Shown: positions 43,561-56,064, counted from the stretch's first letter. The stretch is DNA of 64,000 nt from Unio delphinus (GCA_029339505.1 JAQISU010000070.1:2969501-3033500); one strand, 5' to 3'. Program-made: numbers and translations. The notes: generated by a model from the letters alone, not told the origin.

Positions 43561-43825
43561 TTTATTATTTTTATTAACCCAGTGATGAAATCACTAAGCA
43601 GCAGAGAGGGTGTATGACAACAAGTTGCGACCAAAATTAATTAAAAAATCGTTTTCATTTTTTTAGTTAAAATGATTTCATAGGGAGATTTCAATCAATT
43701 TTTTTGTCTGAAAACGTTGTAGGGTTCGCCTTTTTTTGGTTAAAATAGGATTGTAGGAAGGCTCGTTTTAGGATTTCAATCAAATTTTGTCTGAAAACGT
43801 TGTAGGATTCACCCTCTCTGCTGCT
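43561..43825 (-). repeat. Right terminal inverted repeat, 265 bp
   Basis: Inverted copy of 29176-29440. The nested 16-bp inverted tips lie at 43597-43612 and 43810-43825. The near identity of the two termini fits recent insertion or terminal homogenisation during replication. Confidence 0.95.
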
Positions 43826-43830
43826 GCATT
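43826..43830. other. Target site duplication, right copy
   Basis: gcatt, identical to 29171-29175. The Polinton norm is 6 bp; here only five bases repeat unless one base has mutated. Confidence 0.88.
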
Positions 43831-46800
43831 GATATGAATAGATCTTTTACATCTAAGACAATCATATAACCTTGATATGAATGGATCTTTAACATCTAAG
43901 ACAATCATAGATCATTGGTATGAATGGATCTTTAACATCTAAGACAATCATAGATCATTGGTATGAATAGATCTTTTACATCAAAGACAATCATATAGCA
44001 TTGATATGAATGGATCTTTTACATCTAAGACAATCATATAGCATTGATATGAATAGATCTTTTACATCAAAGACAATCATATAGCATTGATATGAATAGA
44101 TCTTTTACATCAAAGACAATCATATAGCATTGATATGAATAGATCTTTTACATCAAAGACAATCATATAACATTGATATGAATGGATCTTTTACATCAAA
44201 GACAATCATATAGCATTGATATGAATAGATCTTTTACATCAAAGACAATCATATAATATTGATATGAATGGATCTTTTACATCTAAGACAATCATAGATC
44301 ATTGGTATGAATAGATCTTTTACATCAAAGACAATCATATAGCATTGATATCAATAGATCTTTTACATCAAAGACAATCATATAACATTGATATGAATGG
44401 ATCTTTTACATCTAAGACAATCATAGATCATTGGTATGAATGGATCTTTTACATCTAAGACAATCATATAACATTGATATGAATAGATCTTTTACATCTA
44501 AGACAATCATATAACATTGATATGAATGGATCTTTAACATCTAAGACAATCATATAGCATTGATATGAATGGATCTTTTACATCTAAGACAATCATATAA
44601 CATTGATATGAATGGATCTTTTACATCAAAGACAATCATATAACACTGATATGAATGGATCTTTAACATCTAAGACAATCATAGATCATTGGTATGAATG
44701 GATCTTTTACATCAAAGACAATCATATAGCATTGATATGAATAGATCTTTTACATCAAAGACAATCATATAACATTGAATTGAATGGATCTTTTACATCA
44801 AAGACAATCATATAGCATTGATATGAATGGATCTTTTACATCTAAGACAATCATATAACATTGATATGAATGGATCTTTTACATCTAAGACAATCATATT
44901 ACACTGATATGAATGGATCTTTTACATAAAAAACAATCATATAACACTGATATGAATGGATCTTTTACATCTAAGACAATCATATAACATTGATATGAAT
45001 GGATCTTTTACATCTAAGACAATCATATTACACTGATATGAATGGATCTTTTACATCTAAGACAATCATATTACACTGATATGAATGGATCTTTTACATC
45101 GAAGACAATCATATAACACTGATATGAATGGATCTTTTACATCTAAGACAATCATATAACATTGATATGAATGGATCTTTTACATCTAAGACAATCATAT
45201 TACACTGATATGAATGGATCTTTTACATCTAAGACAATCATATTACACTGATATGAATGGATCTTTTACATCGAAGACAATCATATAACACTGATATGAA
45301 TGGATCTTTAACATCTAAGACAATCATATAGCTTTGATATGAATGGATCTTTTACATCTAAGACAATCATAGATCATTTGTATGAATAGATCTTTTACAT
45401 CTAAGACAATCATATAATATTGATATGAATAGATCTTTAACATCTAAGACAATCATATAGCATTGATATGAATGGATCTTTTACATCTAAGACAATCATA
45501 TAACATTGATATGAATGGATCTTTTATATCAAAGACAATCATATAACACTGATATGAATGGATCTTTAACATCTAAGACAATCATAGATCATTGGTATGA
45601 ATGGATCTTTTACATCAAAGACAATCATATAGCATTGATATGAATAGATCTTTTACATCAAAGACAATCATATAACATTGATATGAATAGATCTTTTACA
45701 TCAAAGACAATCATATAACATTGATATGAATGGATCTTTAACATCTAAGACAATCATAGATCATTGGTATGAATGGATCTTTTACATCTAAGACAATCAT
45801 ATAACATTGATATGAATAGATCTTTTACATCTAAGACAATCATATAACATTGATATGAATAGATCTTTAACATCTAAGACAATCATATAGCATTGATATG
45901 AATGGATCTTTTACATCTAAGACGATCATATAACATTGATATGAATGGATCTTTAACATCTAAGACAATCATATAGCATTGATATGAATGGATCTTTTAC
46001 ATCAAAGACAATCATATAGCATTGATATAAATAGATCTTTTACATCAAAGACAATCATATAACATTGATATGAATGGATCTTTAACATCTAAGACAATCA
46101 TAGATCATTGGTATGAATGGATCTTTTACATCTAAGACAATCATAGATCATTGGTATGAATAGATCTTTTACATCAAAGACAATCATATAGCATTGATAT
46201 GAATGGATCTTTTACATCTAAGACAATCATATAACATTGATATGAATGGATCTTTTACATCAAAGACAATCATATAACACTGATATGAATGGATCTTTAA
46301 CATCTAAGACAATCATAGATCATTGGTATGAATGGATCTTTTACATCAAAGACAATCATATAGCATTGATATGAATAGATCTTTTACATCAAAGACAATC
46401 ATATAACATTGATATGAATGGATCTTTTACATCAAAGACAATCATATAGCATTGATATGAATAGATCTTTTACATCAAAGACAATCATATAACCTTGATA
46501 TGAATGGATCTTTAACATCTAAGACAATCATAGATCATTGGTATGAATGGATCTTTAACATCTAAGACAATCATAGATCATTGGTATGAATAGATCTTTT
46601 ACATCAAAGACAATCATATAGCATTGATATGAATGGATCTTTTACATCTAAGACAATCATATAGCATTGATATGAATAGATCTTTTACATCAAAGACAAT
46701 CATATAGCATTGATATGAATAGATCTTTTACATCAAAGACAATCATATAGCATTGATATGAATAGATCTTTTACATCAAAGACAATCATATAACATTGAT

Positions 46801-48150
46801 ATGAATGGATCTTTTACATCAAAGACAATCATATAGCATTGATATGAATAGATCTTTTACATCAAAGACAATCATATAATATTGATATGAATGGATCTTT
46901 TACATCTAAGACAATCATAGATCATTGGTATGAATAGATCTTTTACATCAAAGACAATCATATAGCATTGATATGAATAGATCTTTTACATCAAACACAA
47001 TCATATAACATTGATATGAATGGATCTTTTACATCTAAGACAATCATAGATCATTGGTATGAATGGATCTTTTACATCTAAGACAATCATATAACATTGA
47101 TATGAATAGATCTTTTACATCTAAGACAATCATATAACATTGATATGAATGGATCTTTAATATCTAAGACAATCATATAGCATTGATATGAATGGATCTT
47201 TTACATCTAAGACAATCATATAACATTGATATGAATGGATCTTTTACATCTAAGACAATCATAGATCATTGGTATGAATGGATCTTTTACATCAAAGACA
47301 ATCATATAGCATTGATATGAATAGATCTTTTACATCAAAGACAATCATATAACATTGATATGAATGGATCTTTAACATCTAAGACAATCATAGATCATTG
47401 GTATGAATGGATCTTTTACATCTAAGACAATCATAGATCATTGGTATGAATAGATCTTTTACATCAAAGACAATCATATAGCATTGATATGAATGGATCT
47501 TTTACATCTAAGACAATCATATAACATTGATATGAATGGATCTTTTACATCAAAGACAATCATATAACACTGATATGAATGGATCTTTAACATCTAAGAC
47601 AATCATAGATCATTGGTATGAATGGATCTTTTACATCAAAGACAATCATATAGCATTGATATGAATAGATCTTTTACATCAAAGACAATCATATAACATT
47701 GATATGAATGGATCTTTTACATCAAAGACAATCGTATAGCATTGATATGAATAGATCTTTTACATCAAAGACAATCATATAACATTGATATGAATGGATC
47801 TTTAACATCTAAGACAATCATATAGCATTGATATGAATGGATCTTTTACATCTAAGACTATCATATAACACTGATATGAATGGATCTTTAACATCTAAGA
47901 CAATCATATAGCATTGATATGAATGGATCTTTTACATCTAAGACTATCATATAGCATTGATATGAATGGATCTTTAACATCTAAGACTATCATATAACAT
48001 TGATATGAATGGATCTTTTACATCTAAGACTATCATAGATCATTGATATGAATAGATCTTTTACATCAAAGACAATCATATAACATTGATATGAATGGAT
48101 CTTTTACATCTAAGACTATCATATAACACTGATATGAATGGATCTTGTAC
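43826..48150. repeat. 43-bp satellite, right arm
   Basis: About 100 copies of the same 43-bp unit as the left arm, in the same phase and orientation. Long runs of variant units repeat the order of the left arm: the rare 'acataaaaaacaatc' variant lies at about 27517 and 44924 and is followed by the same series, but the right arm has an extra four-unit (about 172 bp) duplication at about 45120-45290. Confidence 0.97.
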
Positions 48151-48687
48151 ATCTCAGGCAAGAGCCTGGCAATAGAAGTCTATATTATAAGGCTGATCAA
48201 AATCAGAAAAATGAATTCCAGAAAGGAAACAAGTTCAGTTAATCAGATGGAAAAAAAAAAACATCGAAATATGTGAATCTTACTCATTATCAAAATTGTC
48301 CAAGGTTTTGATGATATAATTATATATTCAAAATTTGATCCAAGGTGGACTATCTAACCCTAAAGATATGATTCCAGAGTACTAACACTCTCTATCAATT
48401 AAATGCAGGATAACCTCATGAATATGCAGTCTTTTATCTTAGAGACACAAGCATATACATCAAGTTTGAATCAAATCAGATTAAAAAAATACAGACTTCA
48501 AATTGGATTCAGCCAGTTGGATGCAAAATCACCTCCTTATTAAGCAAAGATCTTTTCCAACTTGTTTAAGATACAGATGACAGAAACCTATATTCCATGT
48601 CTGATCAAAATCAAATTTTTAAAAAATGTGTATCCAGAGTGGTAACAAGCAAATGAATGGATATGTGGCTACACAATAAGCTCAACA
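48151..48687. other. Unique spacer
   Basis: Single-copy AT-rich DNA between two arrays. No gene recognised. Confidence 0.5.
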
Positions 48688-50004
48688 GACCTCATAGTGT
48701 GATAAACAGTCAAATAGTGTGATGAACAGTCAAATAGTGTGATAAACAGACAAACAGTGTGATGAATAGTCAGTGTGATAAACAGTCAAAAAGTGTGATA
48801 AACAGTCAAATAGTGTGATAAACAGTCAATTAGTGTCATAAACAGTCAAATATGTGATGAACAGTCAAATATGTGGTGAACAGTCTAATAGTGTGATAAA
48901 ACAGTCAAACAGTGTGATAAACAGTCAAATAGTGTGATAAACAGTCAAATAGTGTGACAGTCAAATGTGATGAAGAGTCAAATATGTGGTGAACAGTCTA
49001 ATAGTGTGATAAATAGTCAAATATGTGATGAACAGTCAAATATGTGATGAACAGTCACATAGTGTGATGAACAGTCAAATAGTGTAATAAACAGCCAAAT
49101 AGTGTGATAAACAGTCAAATAGTGTCATAAACAGTCAATTAGGGTCATAAACAGTCAAATATGTGACGAGGAGTCAAATATGTGGTGAACAGTCTAATAG
49201 TGTGATAAATAGTCGAATAGTGTGATAAACAGTCAAATATGTGATGAACAGTCACATAGTGTGATGAAGAGTCAAATAGTGTAATAAACAGCCAAATAGT
49301 ATGATAAACAGTCAAATATGTGATTAACAGTCAAATATGTGATGTACTGTCAAATAGTGTTATGAAGTCAAGTAGTGATAAACAGTTAAATATGTGGTGA
49401 ACAGTCTAATAGTTTGATAAACAGTCAAATAGTGTAATCAACAGTCAAATAGTGTGATAAACAGTCAAAGAGTGTGATAAACAGTCAAATAGTGTGATAA
49501 AGTCAAATATGTAATGAACAGTCAAATAGTGTGATAAACAGTGTGATAATCAGTCAAATATGTGATGAACAGTCAAATAGTGTGATGAACAGTCAAATAG
49601 TGTGATAAACAGTCAAATATGTGATGAACAGTCAACTATGTGATGTACTGTCAAATAGTGTTATGAAGTCAAGTAGTGATAAACAGTTAAATATGTGATG
49701 AACAGTCAAATAGTGTGATAAACAAAGTGCATGATAAACAGTCAAATAGTGTGATAAACAGTCAGATTTGTGATGAACAGTCAATTATATGATGAACAGT
49801 CAAATAGTGTGATAAACAGTCAAATAGTGTGATAAACAGTCAAATATGTGATGTACAGTCAAATGTGTGATGAACAGTCAAATATTTGATGAACAGACAA
49901 ATATGTGATAATCAGTCAAATTTGTGATGAACAGTCAAATATGTGATGAACAGTCAAATAGTGTGATAAACAGTTAAATATGTGATGAACAGTCAAATAG
50001 TGTT
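48688..50004. repeat. About 20-bp minisatellite array
   Basis: About 65 copies of 'cagtcaaatagtgtgataaa' and a 17-18 bp variant 'cagtcaaatatgtgatgaa', less regular than the other arrays. A diverged continuation is at 55108-55310, beyond a SINE and a retrotransposon. Confidence 0.9.
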
Positions 50005-50280
50005 TGTGTGATTTGGATTTTAATGCAAATGTTTACAAAATCTGTCATGTCACTATGATGTCTGTAGTGTGGCAGTTTATAGTGATGTCTAGTACTGGCA
50101 CATCATGCCACAGGCATCATGTCCAACCCAGCCACATTATCCTGACACCAGGCAGACCAGTCCTAACACTAACCTCCTAATACTGAGGACCAAGGGAAGC
50201 TTTTGTTATGACTTGGTCAAGGTTCAAACCTATGACCTCTCACATCCGAGGTGGACTATCTAACCACATTCCTTCGTCCA
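50005..50280 (-). mobile_element. tRNA-headed SINE, second copy
   Basis: On the minus strand: A box near 50253-50266 (tggttagatagtcc), B box at 50221-50230 (ggtttgaacc), then 'aagtcataac', 'ggttagtgttaggactgg' and 'gtgtcaggataatgtg' (50133-50148). The last 16 bases are identical to the copy at 1775-1790, and the head also aligns. It lies between the 20-bp array and the 3' end of the Gypsy-type element. Confidence 0.7.
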
Positions 50281-50434
50281 AACTCTACTCCAAGACAGTT
50301 AATTGTCGACTAGACTAAGAATTAATTAATGAATTTCACTGGCGAAAAATTTGGCACTTGACATTACCCCCTTGCTAAGAGTAAAATCGGTATTTTTACT
50401 CTCCCAAATTTTTCGGTGAACTACTCTGCTCCCG

Positions 50435-51991
50435 TTACATGTCCTTAGGTGACCTATTCACCTCAGACATCCCTAACCGACTTAAACAATCCGCTCCCAC
50501 ATTATCCCTACCTTTGATGTACCGTACTTGAATCTGATACTGTTGTAGAAACAGTGACCATCTCATTAATCGACCGTTAGTTAATTCCGCCTGGGCCAAA
50601 TACGCCAGCGGTTGATGATCTGTTTCCAAAGTAAATTTCCTACCATACAGATACCGTTGGAACTTAGTTATTCCAAAGATAATCGCCAAACATTCTTTCT
50701 CAGACACTGAATAGTTAATTTCCGCATTTGACAGTTTCCTACTCCCATACGCAACTGGGAATAAGCTTCCCTCGTGTTCTTGCAATAACACTGCACCTAA
50801 ACCTCTATCACAAGCATCTGTCCTCAAAACAAAATTCCGTGTCACGTCAGGCAACTTAACTATGGCGTCTGACGTCAGTCTGTCTTTTAGCGTTTGAAAT
50901 GCGCGTTCACATGCGTCTGTCCATACTACTCTGGTCGGCGCTTTTTTCCGAGTCAAGTCAGTCAATGGACTCGCAATAGCACTAAAATTTGCCACATATC
51001 TCCTATAGTACCCTGCCAAACCTAAAAAAGATCTAACTTCAGTCTTAGTAGTCGGTCGTAATGCGTCCCTAAGTTGTTTGACCTTTGAACTCTCGGGGGT
51101 CAATGTGTCCTCGCTGAGGGTATGTCCTAGGTAGTCTAATTGTCTGAACCCTATATGGCACTTCAATGGTCGTGCGGTCAGTCCGGTTTGTCGTAGTCGT
51201 TCTAAGACGTTTTTCAGCAAAAGTATGTGTTCTTCCCATGTAGCTGTAGATAATAGAAGATCGTCCATGAAGTTGGAAACTCCCATCCCCCGCAATGGTT
51301 CAAGGAATTTCCGCATCATACGGGTGAAGACACTGGGCGCATTCTGCACCACGAATGGCATGACCACCCACTGGTAAGTCCCATCTGGAGTTGCAAAGGC
51401 GAGTTTTGCTCTGTCTTCTCTATGGACTGGAATTTGCCAGTATCCTTTGGACAGATCAATCTTAGAAAAATATTTTGCATGGGTTACTCCTGCGAAAATA
51501 GACTCAGGGTCAGGTAAAAGTTCTACCTGGAATTCTGTGATTCGGTTTAACTTTCGGTAATCGACACAAAATCTGTGTGTCCCATCCTTCTTCTGGACCA
51601 GCACAACAGGAGAGCTATACGCCGACTCGCTTAGTTCGATAATACCCAAGTCTAACATAGTTTCAACTTCCTTGCGGACCGCTTCTAACTTCGCGTACGG
51701 CAACGGATATGGTCTTAACTTCACTGGGTTCTCGTCCAGCAGCTTCAAAGAGAACTCCTCCAGCTCTGTCTTCCCAGGTTTCTCTGTTAAGACGCTCAAA
51801 TATTCTTGAAGTACCGACTCCACCTCTTTACGTTGGTCTGACGTTAACATAACGTCAAGTGCGACGTCGACGTAGGTTTCCTCCCTCGTCAACGGACAAC
51901 TAGGGAGTACTTCCACCTGCCCTGCGTTGTCGTCGGGTTCTTCCGTCACGACGGTAGCCACCACGAACTCCGTGGGTGGTTCTCGCACACG
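50435..51991 (-). pseudogene. Gypsy-type reverse transcriptase and RNase H
   Basis: A 517-residue open frame with no ATG at its start; it directly follows the taa that ends integrase, in the same frame. Reverse transcriptase motifs are complete: KKDGTHRFCVDYRKLN, FSKIDLSKGYWQIPV, the active site SNFMDDLLL (FMDD in place of the usual YxDD) and CHIGFRQLDYLGH. RNase H follows with RTDACDRGLGAVLLQ, SEKECLAI and LETDHQPLAY. This half is intact apart from its start and ends shortly before the possible 3' LTR. Confidence 0.88.
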
Positions 51992-53054
51992 TTACCGCTT
52001 CAAAAGATTCACGTGGAACAACTTGTCCTTATCCCCAACTCGGATACGGTAGTTTTGTCCACCTTTTTTTTCTGTTACAACAAATGGTCCCCTCCATGAG
52101 ACTTGCAGCTTGTTGTGCTCCAATGGCAGCAACAACAACACCTTGTCATCCACCTCAAAGTGACGTTCCTTCGCCCTTTTGTTGTAATACTTGACTTGAA
52201 GTCCCCTTGCGTCGCAGAGATTTTCTTGAGCCAATTTACAAACTTCCTCCAGTTTGTTACGCAAGTCGACAACATATTGGTATGTTGTACGCACTTCTTC
52301 GGATGCTTGCTCATCCGTCCATAACTGTTTCAATACAGCCATGGGCCCCCTTACCGTCCGCCCATAAACTAATTCAAAAGGTGAAAAACCCAAACTTGCC
52401 TGCGGTACTTCTCGATACGCACTGCGTCCCTTGGTCGGTCAGTATCTCGTCAGGAACTCCGACTCTCGATCAAACCCCTAACAAGGCCTCAGCCACCGTG
52501 ACTGAGTCAATGTTTTTCAAGGCCACTGCCTCTGGGTACCGGGTAGCGTAATCTACGACCGTTAATATACACCGATTTCCACTTTCCGCCGCCGGCTTAA
52601 TCGGACCTACTAAATCCATCGCCACTCTCGAGAAAGGTTCATCTATTACTAGTGGCACTGGGCGATGGGAGGTCTTCGGTGCCACTCGCTGTTACTTGTC
52701 ACATGACAAACAAAACCTCCTCATATTCCCATGCACACCTGGCCAATAAAACTCCCTCACCAACCTATTTCTGGTCTTCGCCATGCCCATGTGGCTTCCG
52801 AGAAGACCCTCATGTGCTAACCTAAGCACTTCGTCGCGCTTCCCTACGGATACCACAACTTGTTTAAACGTATCGACCCCTTTCTTGGCGTACCGATACA
52901 ATATACCGCGTTTTGTCGCGAACTTAACCTCGCCGTCTGGCAATTTCCGTACGGACCCGTCCGTCGCGTACCTACGTACCTTGTCAAGAGACACATCTTC
53001 CTTTTGAAGCTTCTCTAACTCACCAGGTACCAAAATGTCTATGGGCGAAGTCAC
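51992..53054 (-). pseudogene. Gypsy-type integrase, broken
   Basis: The HHCC zinc finger is at 52692-53054 (HEGLLGSHMGMAKTRNR, then FCLSCDK), interrupted by taa where the motif ends. The core follows at 52470-52685 (RVAMDLVGPI with the first Asp) and, past another stop, reaches the DQGTQ box with the second Asp (52422-52436). It then jumps directly to the late core (YREVPQASLGFSPFELVYGR). About 100 residues including the catalytic Glu are missing, and the frame changes there. The C-terminal domain (KGGQNYRIRVGDKDKLFHVN) is intact to 51992. Confidence 0.85.
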
Positions 53055-53081
53055 GGATCTTATCGGCTTCGACCCTGACCT

Positions 53082-53700
53082 TCACTTCATAGCCCTCGTC
53101 TCCACTGACCCGACATGTATAGGGTTACACGTCATAGGGTTAGGTTGGGGCAACACATACCTACACCCTAATATTACGTCATGGGACAGTCCCGACAAAC
53201 ACGCTGCTTGAATTCGCCCTTTGACATATGGCGAATCAAGGTCTATGCTAACGACCGGAAGCAAATCCTTCGTCCTGTTAGCAAACTGTACTTCCACCGT
53301 CTCACCTGTATAATCTCCAGGTTTAACGTATCTACGATCTACCAAGGCCGGGTAGCTGCAGCCGGTGTCATACAGCACCGTGGCTTCCTCACCATTTACC
53401 GTAGCCCTCGCTACATTCGTAGACTCCACTGTTTTCCCTTTCTTAACAGTATTCGGAGTTACCGAATTAACCGTTGTCGGACGATACTTTCTACAGTCCT
53501 TGACAACATGGCCTGGTTTATTACAGCCATAACACACTGGCTCACCTCTTCTACCCGAGGTATCCCTATCTACCCCTCGAGTCTTTCCCGACCAACGGAA
53601 ATGTACTTGGCTGGGATTTCCGGCCCCTGGCCTCCCACCATTTTGACCATTTCGTCTCTGGGGTGCCACCTCAGTGGTCTTTCTAAGCTCACCGATTAAA
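53082..53700 (-). pseudogene. Nucleocapsid zinc knuckle and aspartic protease
   Basis: A CCHC knuckle CYGCNKPGHVVKDC lies near the start. The protease follows with ATVLYDTGCSYPALVD (catalytic DTG) and a second conserved region near LSHDVILGCRYVL. The frame is the same as integrase but ends in tga at 53082-53084. It is shifted relative to Gag upstream. Confidence 0.8.
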
Positions 53701-53709
53701 GGACGGTCC

Positions 53710-54609
53710 CTACCATTCCAAGTAGTTGGACGCGCATGCGCGCTCGGCCATTACACTTATCTCATCCAAAGATGAGAATTCGCGCTCCGCCAAAAACACA
53801 ATTAAATCTTTTCTGAAGGTACTTAACACGTGTTCCTTTAAAATCTCTTCGCGTATACCTTCGTACGTTAACGCGGTGCCAGACATTTTCATCCATTTAT
53901 CAAAAATCACGCGCACTCGACTGTGAAACTGCGCGTGTGTTTCGGTAGCCCTTTTCAACGATTTCCTAAAAAGTTTCCGGAACATTTCCGCTGACAACTC
54001 ATAGTGGCGAAGTAGAGCTTTCTTCAGCGCGTCATAATCGTCTATCTCGGTTGGGGTCATGTTGTGGTACACATCTTTCGCCGCCCCCTGCAAAAAGGCT
54101 GAAATATTGATGGCCCACTGGTCCTTAGGGATTTGGTGGACTAGGGCCAACTTCTCAAACTGCGTCAAAAAGTTGTCAATTATTTCATCTTTGTCGTTAA
54201 ACATCGGCATGGTTAACTGTATGGGTCGTCTGTCTTCCAAGCGACTACTCGGGGTGTCCGGACGTACGTTCGATTCTTCACCCCTCCTGAACTTGGCTTC
54301 GAGCCTTAGCCTCTCCATGGCTAGCATATGATCTCTTTCTATGGCTTTCTCTTCCGCCTGTAGTCGGGCGAGTTCAATTTCTTTCTCCTTATCTCTAGCT
54401 TTCTCTTCCTCCCGTAGTCTGGCGAGTTCAATTTCTTTCTGTTTCTCCTTCTCTCGCTCCATGGCTAGTAGTTCTCTTTCTCTAGCTTTTTCTTACTTAT
54501 GCTCTTTCAAGCTACGTTCCATAAATTCAGTTAGCTTGTCTTCGTCGTAACCAAGTTCGTCCTTGCCAATGGATTTAAATTCCTTTAGTAACTGTCTGTC
54601 TGTCGCCAT
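53710..54609 (-). pseudogene. Retrotransposon Gag
   Basis: It begins with Met at 54609 (MATDRQLLKEFKSIGKDELG) and reads 38 codons to an in-frame taa (54493-54495), then stays open in the same frame to 53710. After the stop comes a long charged helix (repeats of KEIELARLREEEKARDKEKE). A capsid-like domain follows (FLTQFEKLALVHQIPKDQWA, AAKDVYHNMTPTEIDDYDAL, RVIFDKWMKM). The frame shift into the zinc knuckle lies near 53735. Confidence 0.8.
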
Positions 54610-55107
54610 TATGTCTCTGTCCTTAATTCTAGAACTATGTCCTTAACTGACCTACAATAACCGAATTCCCCCTACGAAAATAGTTTTATCTGCAGCGAGA
54701 TGGACAGGTCAAATCAGTCACACAAGCTCCGCGCAGCAGGACACTATTAACAAAATGTGATTAATTGCTGTCCAAAATACAGTACTGGCCCAAATTGGCT
54801 CGTCTCAAGAGACTATTTAGGTAGTACCGCACCTAACCTTTATGATAACTTCACACAGACGGTATAAATCTCAAATTCTTCCAATACACTTTTACGTAAG
54901 GATTTTGCATGCACGATATTCAAGTATACAAAAATAGCAGACAATGTTTGATTCACTCGATTCCTACTTAATAATAATAACAAATTTATGCCTTTGTTCA
55001 AAAATACGCTCAGATTACTTCAATCGCAATGAAACTTTCAAATCCCAGGACGAGCCCTCCACTTTGTAATGGCTGTTTGGTATCAAGGGTTACTAGTACA
55101 ATATTGC
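54610..55107. other. Retrotransposon 5' region and junction
   Basis: Should contain the leader, primer-binding site and 5' LTR of the Gypsy-type element, but I find no match to the presumed 3' LTR and no clear primer-binding site. Host or satellite sequence resumes by 55108. Confidence 0.4.
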
Positions 55108-55310
55108 ACCAGGGTTGTTCAAATAGTGTGATGGAAAATCTAACAAAACTGTGCAATAGTCAGTCAGATTTAGTGAGTCAAATAGAGTGATAGTCAAATA
55201 ATGTGGACAGTCTAATGTAATTGTATAATAGTCAGTCAGATAGTGTGACAGACAGTCAAACAGTGTGACAGACTGCCAAAAATTGTGATGGATAGTCAAA
55301 TTGTGTGACG
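55108..55310. repeat. Diverged 20-bp minisatellite, right part
   Basis: Copies such as 'gacagtcaaacagtgtgaca' and 'tcaaatagtgtgatgg' are related to the array at 48688-50004. The SINE and retrotransposon therefore lie inside, or at the edge of, one original array. Confidence 0.75.
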
Positions 55311-55364
55311 CATGTACAGAAAAACAGATAATGTGTATTGCAGTAGTCACAACATTTGGGAATC

Positions 55365-55775
55365 AGATCAATCCTCATTCTCAAAGATAATAACCTTATT
55401 GAAGGCATCCATTATCAGGTCAATCATCATTTTCAAAGATAATAATTTTATTGAAGGCATCCATTACCAGCATAAATTAAGCATCCAGATAAGAAACAGG
55501 TCCTTATGCATATCAGTCTTCATTTTTGTGGTGATAAAATCCAAAAAACAAACAGGTCATTATGCATATCAGTCTACATTCTTGTGTTAATAAAATCCAG
55601 ATAAGAAACAGGTCCTTGTGCACATCAGTCTACATTTTTGTGGTGATAAAATCCAGAAAAGAAACAGGTCCTTATGCACATCAGTCTACATTTTTGTGGT
55701 GATAAAATCCAGACAAGAAACAGATCCTTATGCATATGTCTACATTTTTGTGGTGATAAAATCCAAAACAAAAAT
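55365..55775. repeat. Two small minisatellites, about 53 and 56 bp units
   Basis: Two copies of an about 53-bp unit (ttctcaaagataataaccttattgaaggca type) lie at 55378-55470. About five copies of a 56-bp unit (ggtccttatgcacatcagtc, then tacatttttgtggtgataaa) follow to 55775. Confidence 0.85.
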
Positions 55776-55943
55776 TATAAGCAACTATAAAATTCAGTCA
55801 GCAGCTTGTGATGATGGGGAACCAATTTCTTAAATTGTAGACTTTGGAGCAGGGAGAACAATGAGTTTATTAATGTTTCTGTAGGATAAACAAACACACA
55901 CACATACAAACATACAAAGTGATATATAAAGGCTAATACTAAC

Positions 55944-56064
55944 CTGACCAGAGACCATGTGAGAGGATGACATTGGTCAGTAGTCTATGGCGAAGAGGAC
56001 CCAACTTCTTCACATCCTTGGCTGGGGGAACTATCAGCTCTGTTGTCATATCAGGGTAACACAC
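55944..56064 (-). CDS. Host gene exon B, unknown conserved-looking protein
   Basis: On the minus strand an acceptor (ttatcttgtag) precedes 121 coding bases, followed by a donor (gttagt) at 55938-55943. The frame is open throughout (VCYPDMTTELIVPPAKDVKK, then LGPLRHRLLTNVILSHGLWS) and starts in phase 0, matching the phase-0 end of exon A at 60002, and it ends in phase 1. The composition is that of a globular, helical, conserved protein. I do not recognise the gene. The following intron, toward lower coordinates, would hold the minisatellites and the retrotransposon. Confidence 0.75.

Larger units (their letters stand above)
29176..43825. mobile_element. Complete virus-like transposon, Polinton/adintovirus-like, 14,650 bp
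   Basis: It has 265-bp near-identical terminal inverted repeats that begin AGCAGCAG and end CTGCTGCT (Polinton ends typically start 5'-AG), and a 5-bp target duplication. It carries a coherent virus gene set: packaging ATPase, retrovirus-type integrase, large replicase, major capsid protein, penton-like protein, adenain-like protease, phospholipase A2 domain and several small virion proteins. It differs from textbook Polintons in its replicase, which fuses polymerase, SF1 helicase and HNH. It is either an endogenous virus capable of making particles or a recent copy of one. The integrase and replicase 3' ends may be damaged. Confidence 0.93.
50300..54700 (-). mobile_element. Gypsy-type LTR retrotransposon with Gmr1-like gene order, defective
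   Basis: Minus-strand coding remnants in the order Gag, zinc knuckle, protease, integrase, reverse transcriptase, RNase H. Integrase before reverse transcriptase is the reverse of ordinary Gypsy elements and matches Gmr1-type elements. Damage includes in-frame stops (54493-54495, 53082-53084, 52692-52694, near 52470, 51992-51994), a frame change between Gag and the zinc knuckle, and a deletion in integrase. A purine tract followed by tgtcaagtgcc (reverse complement of 50350-50375) may mark the 3' LTR start. I could not find a matching 5' LTR. Confidence 0.85.
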
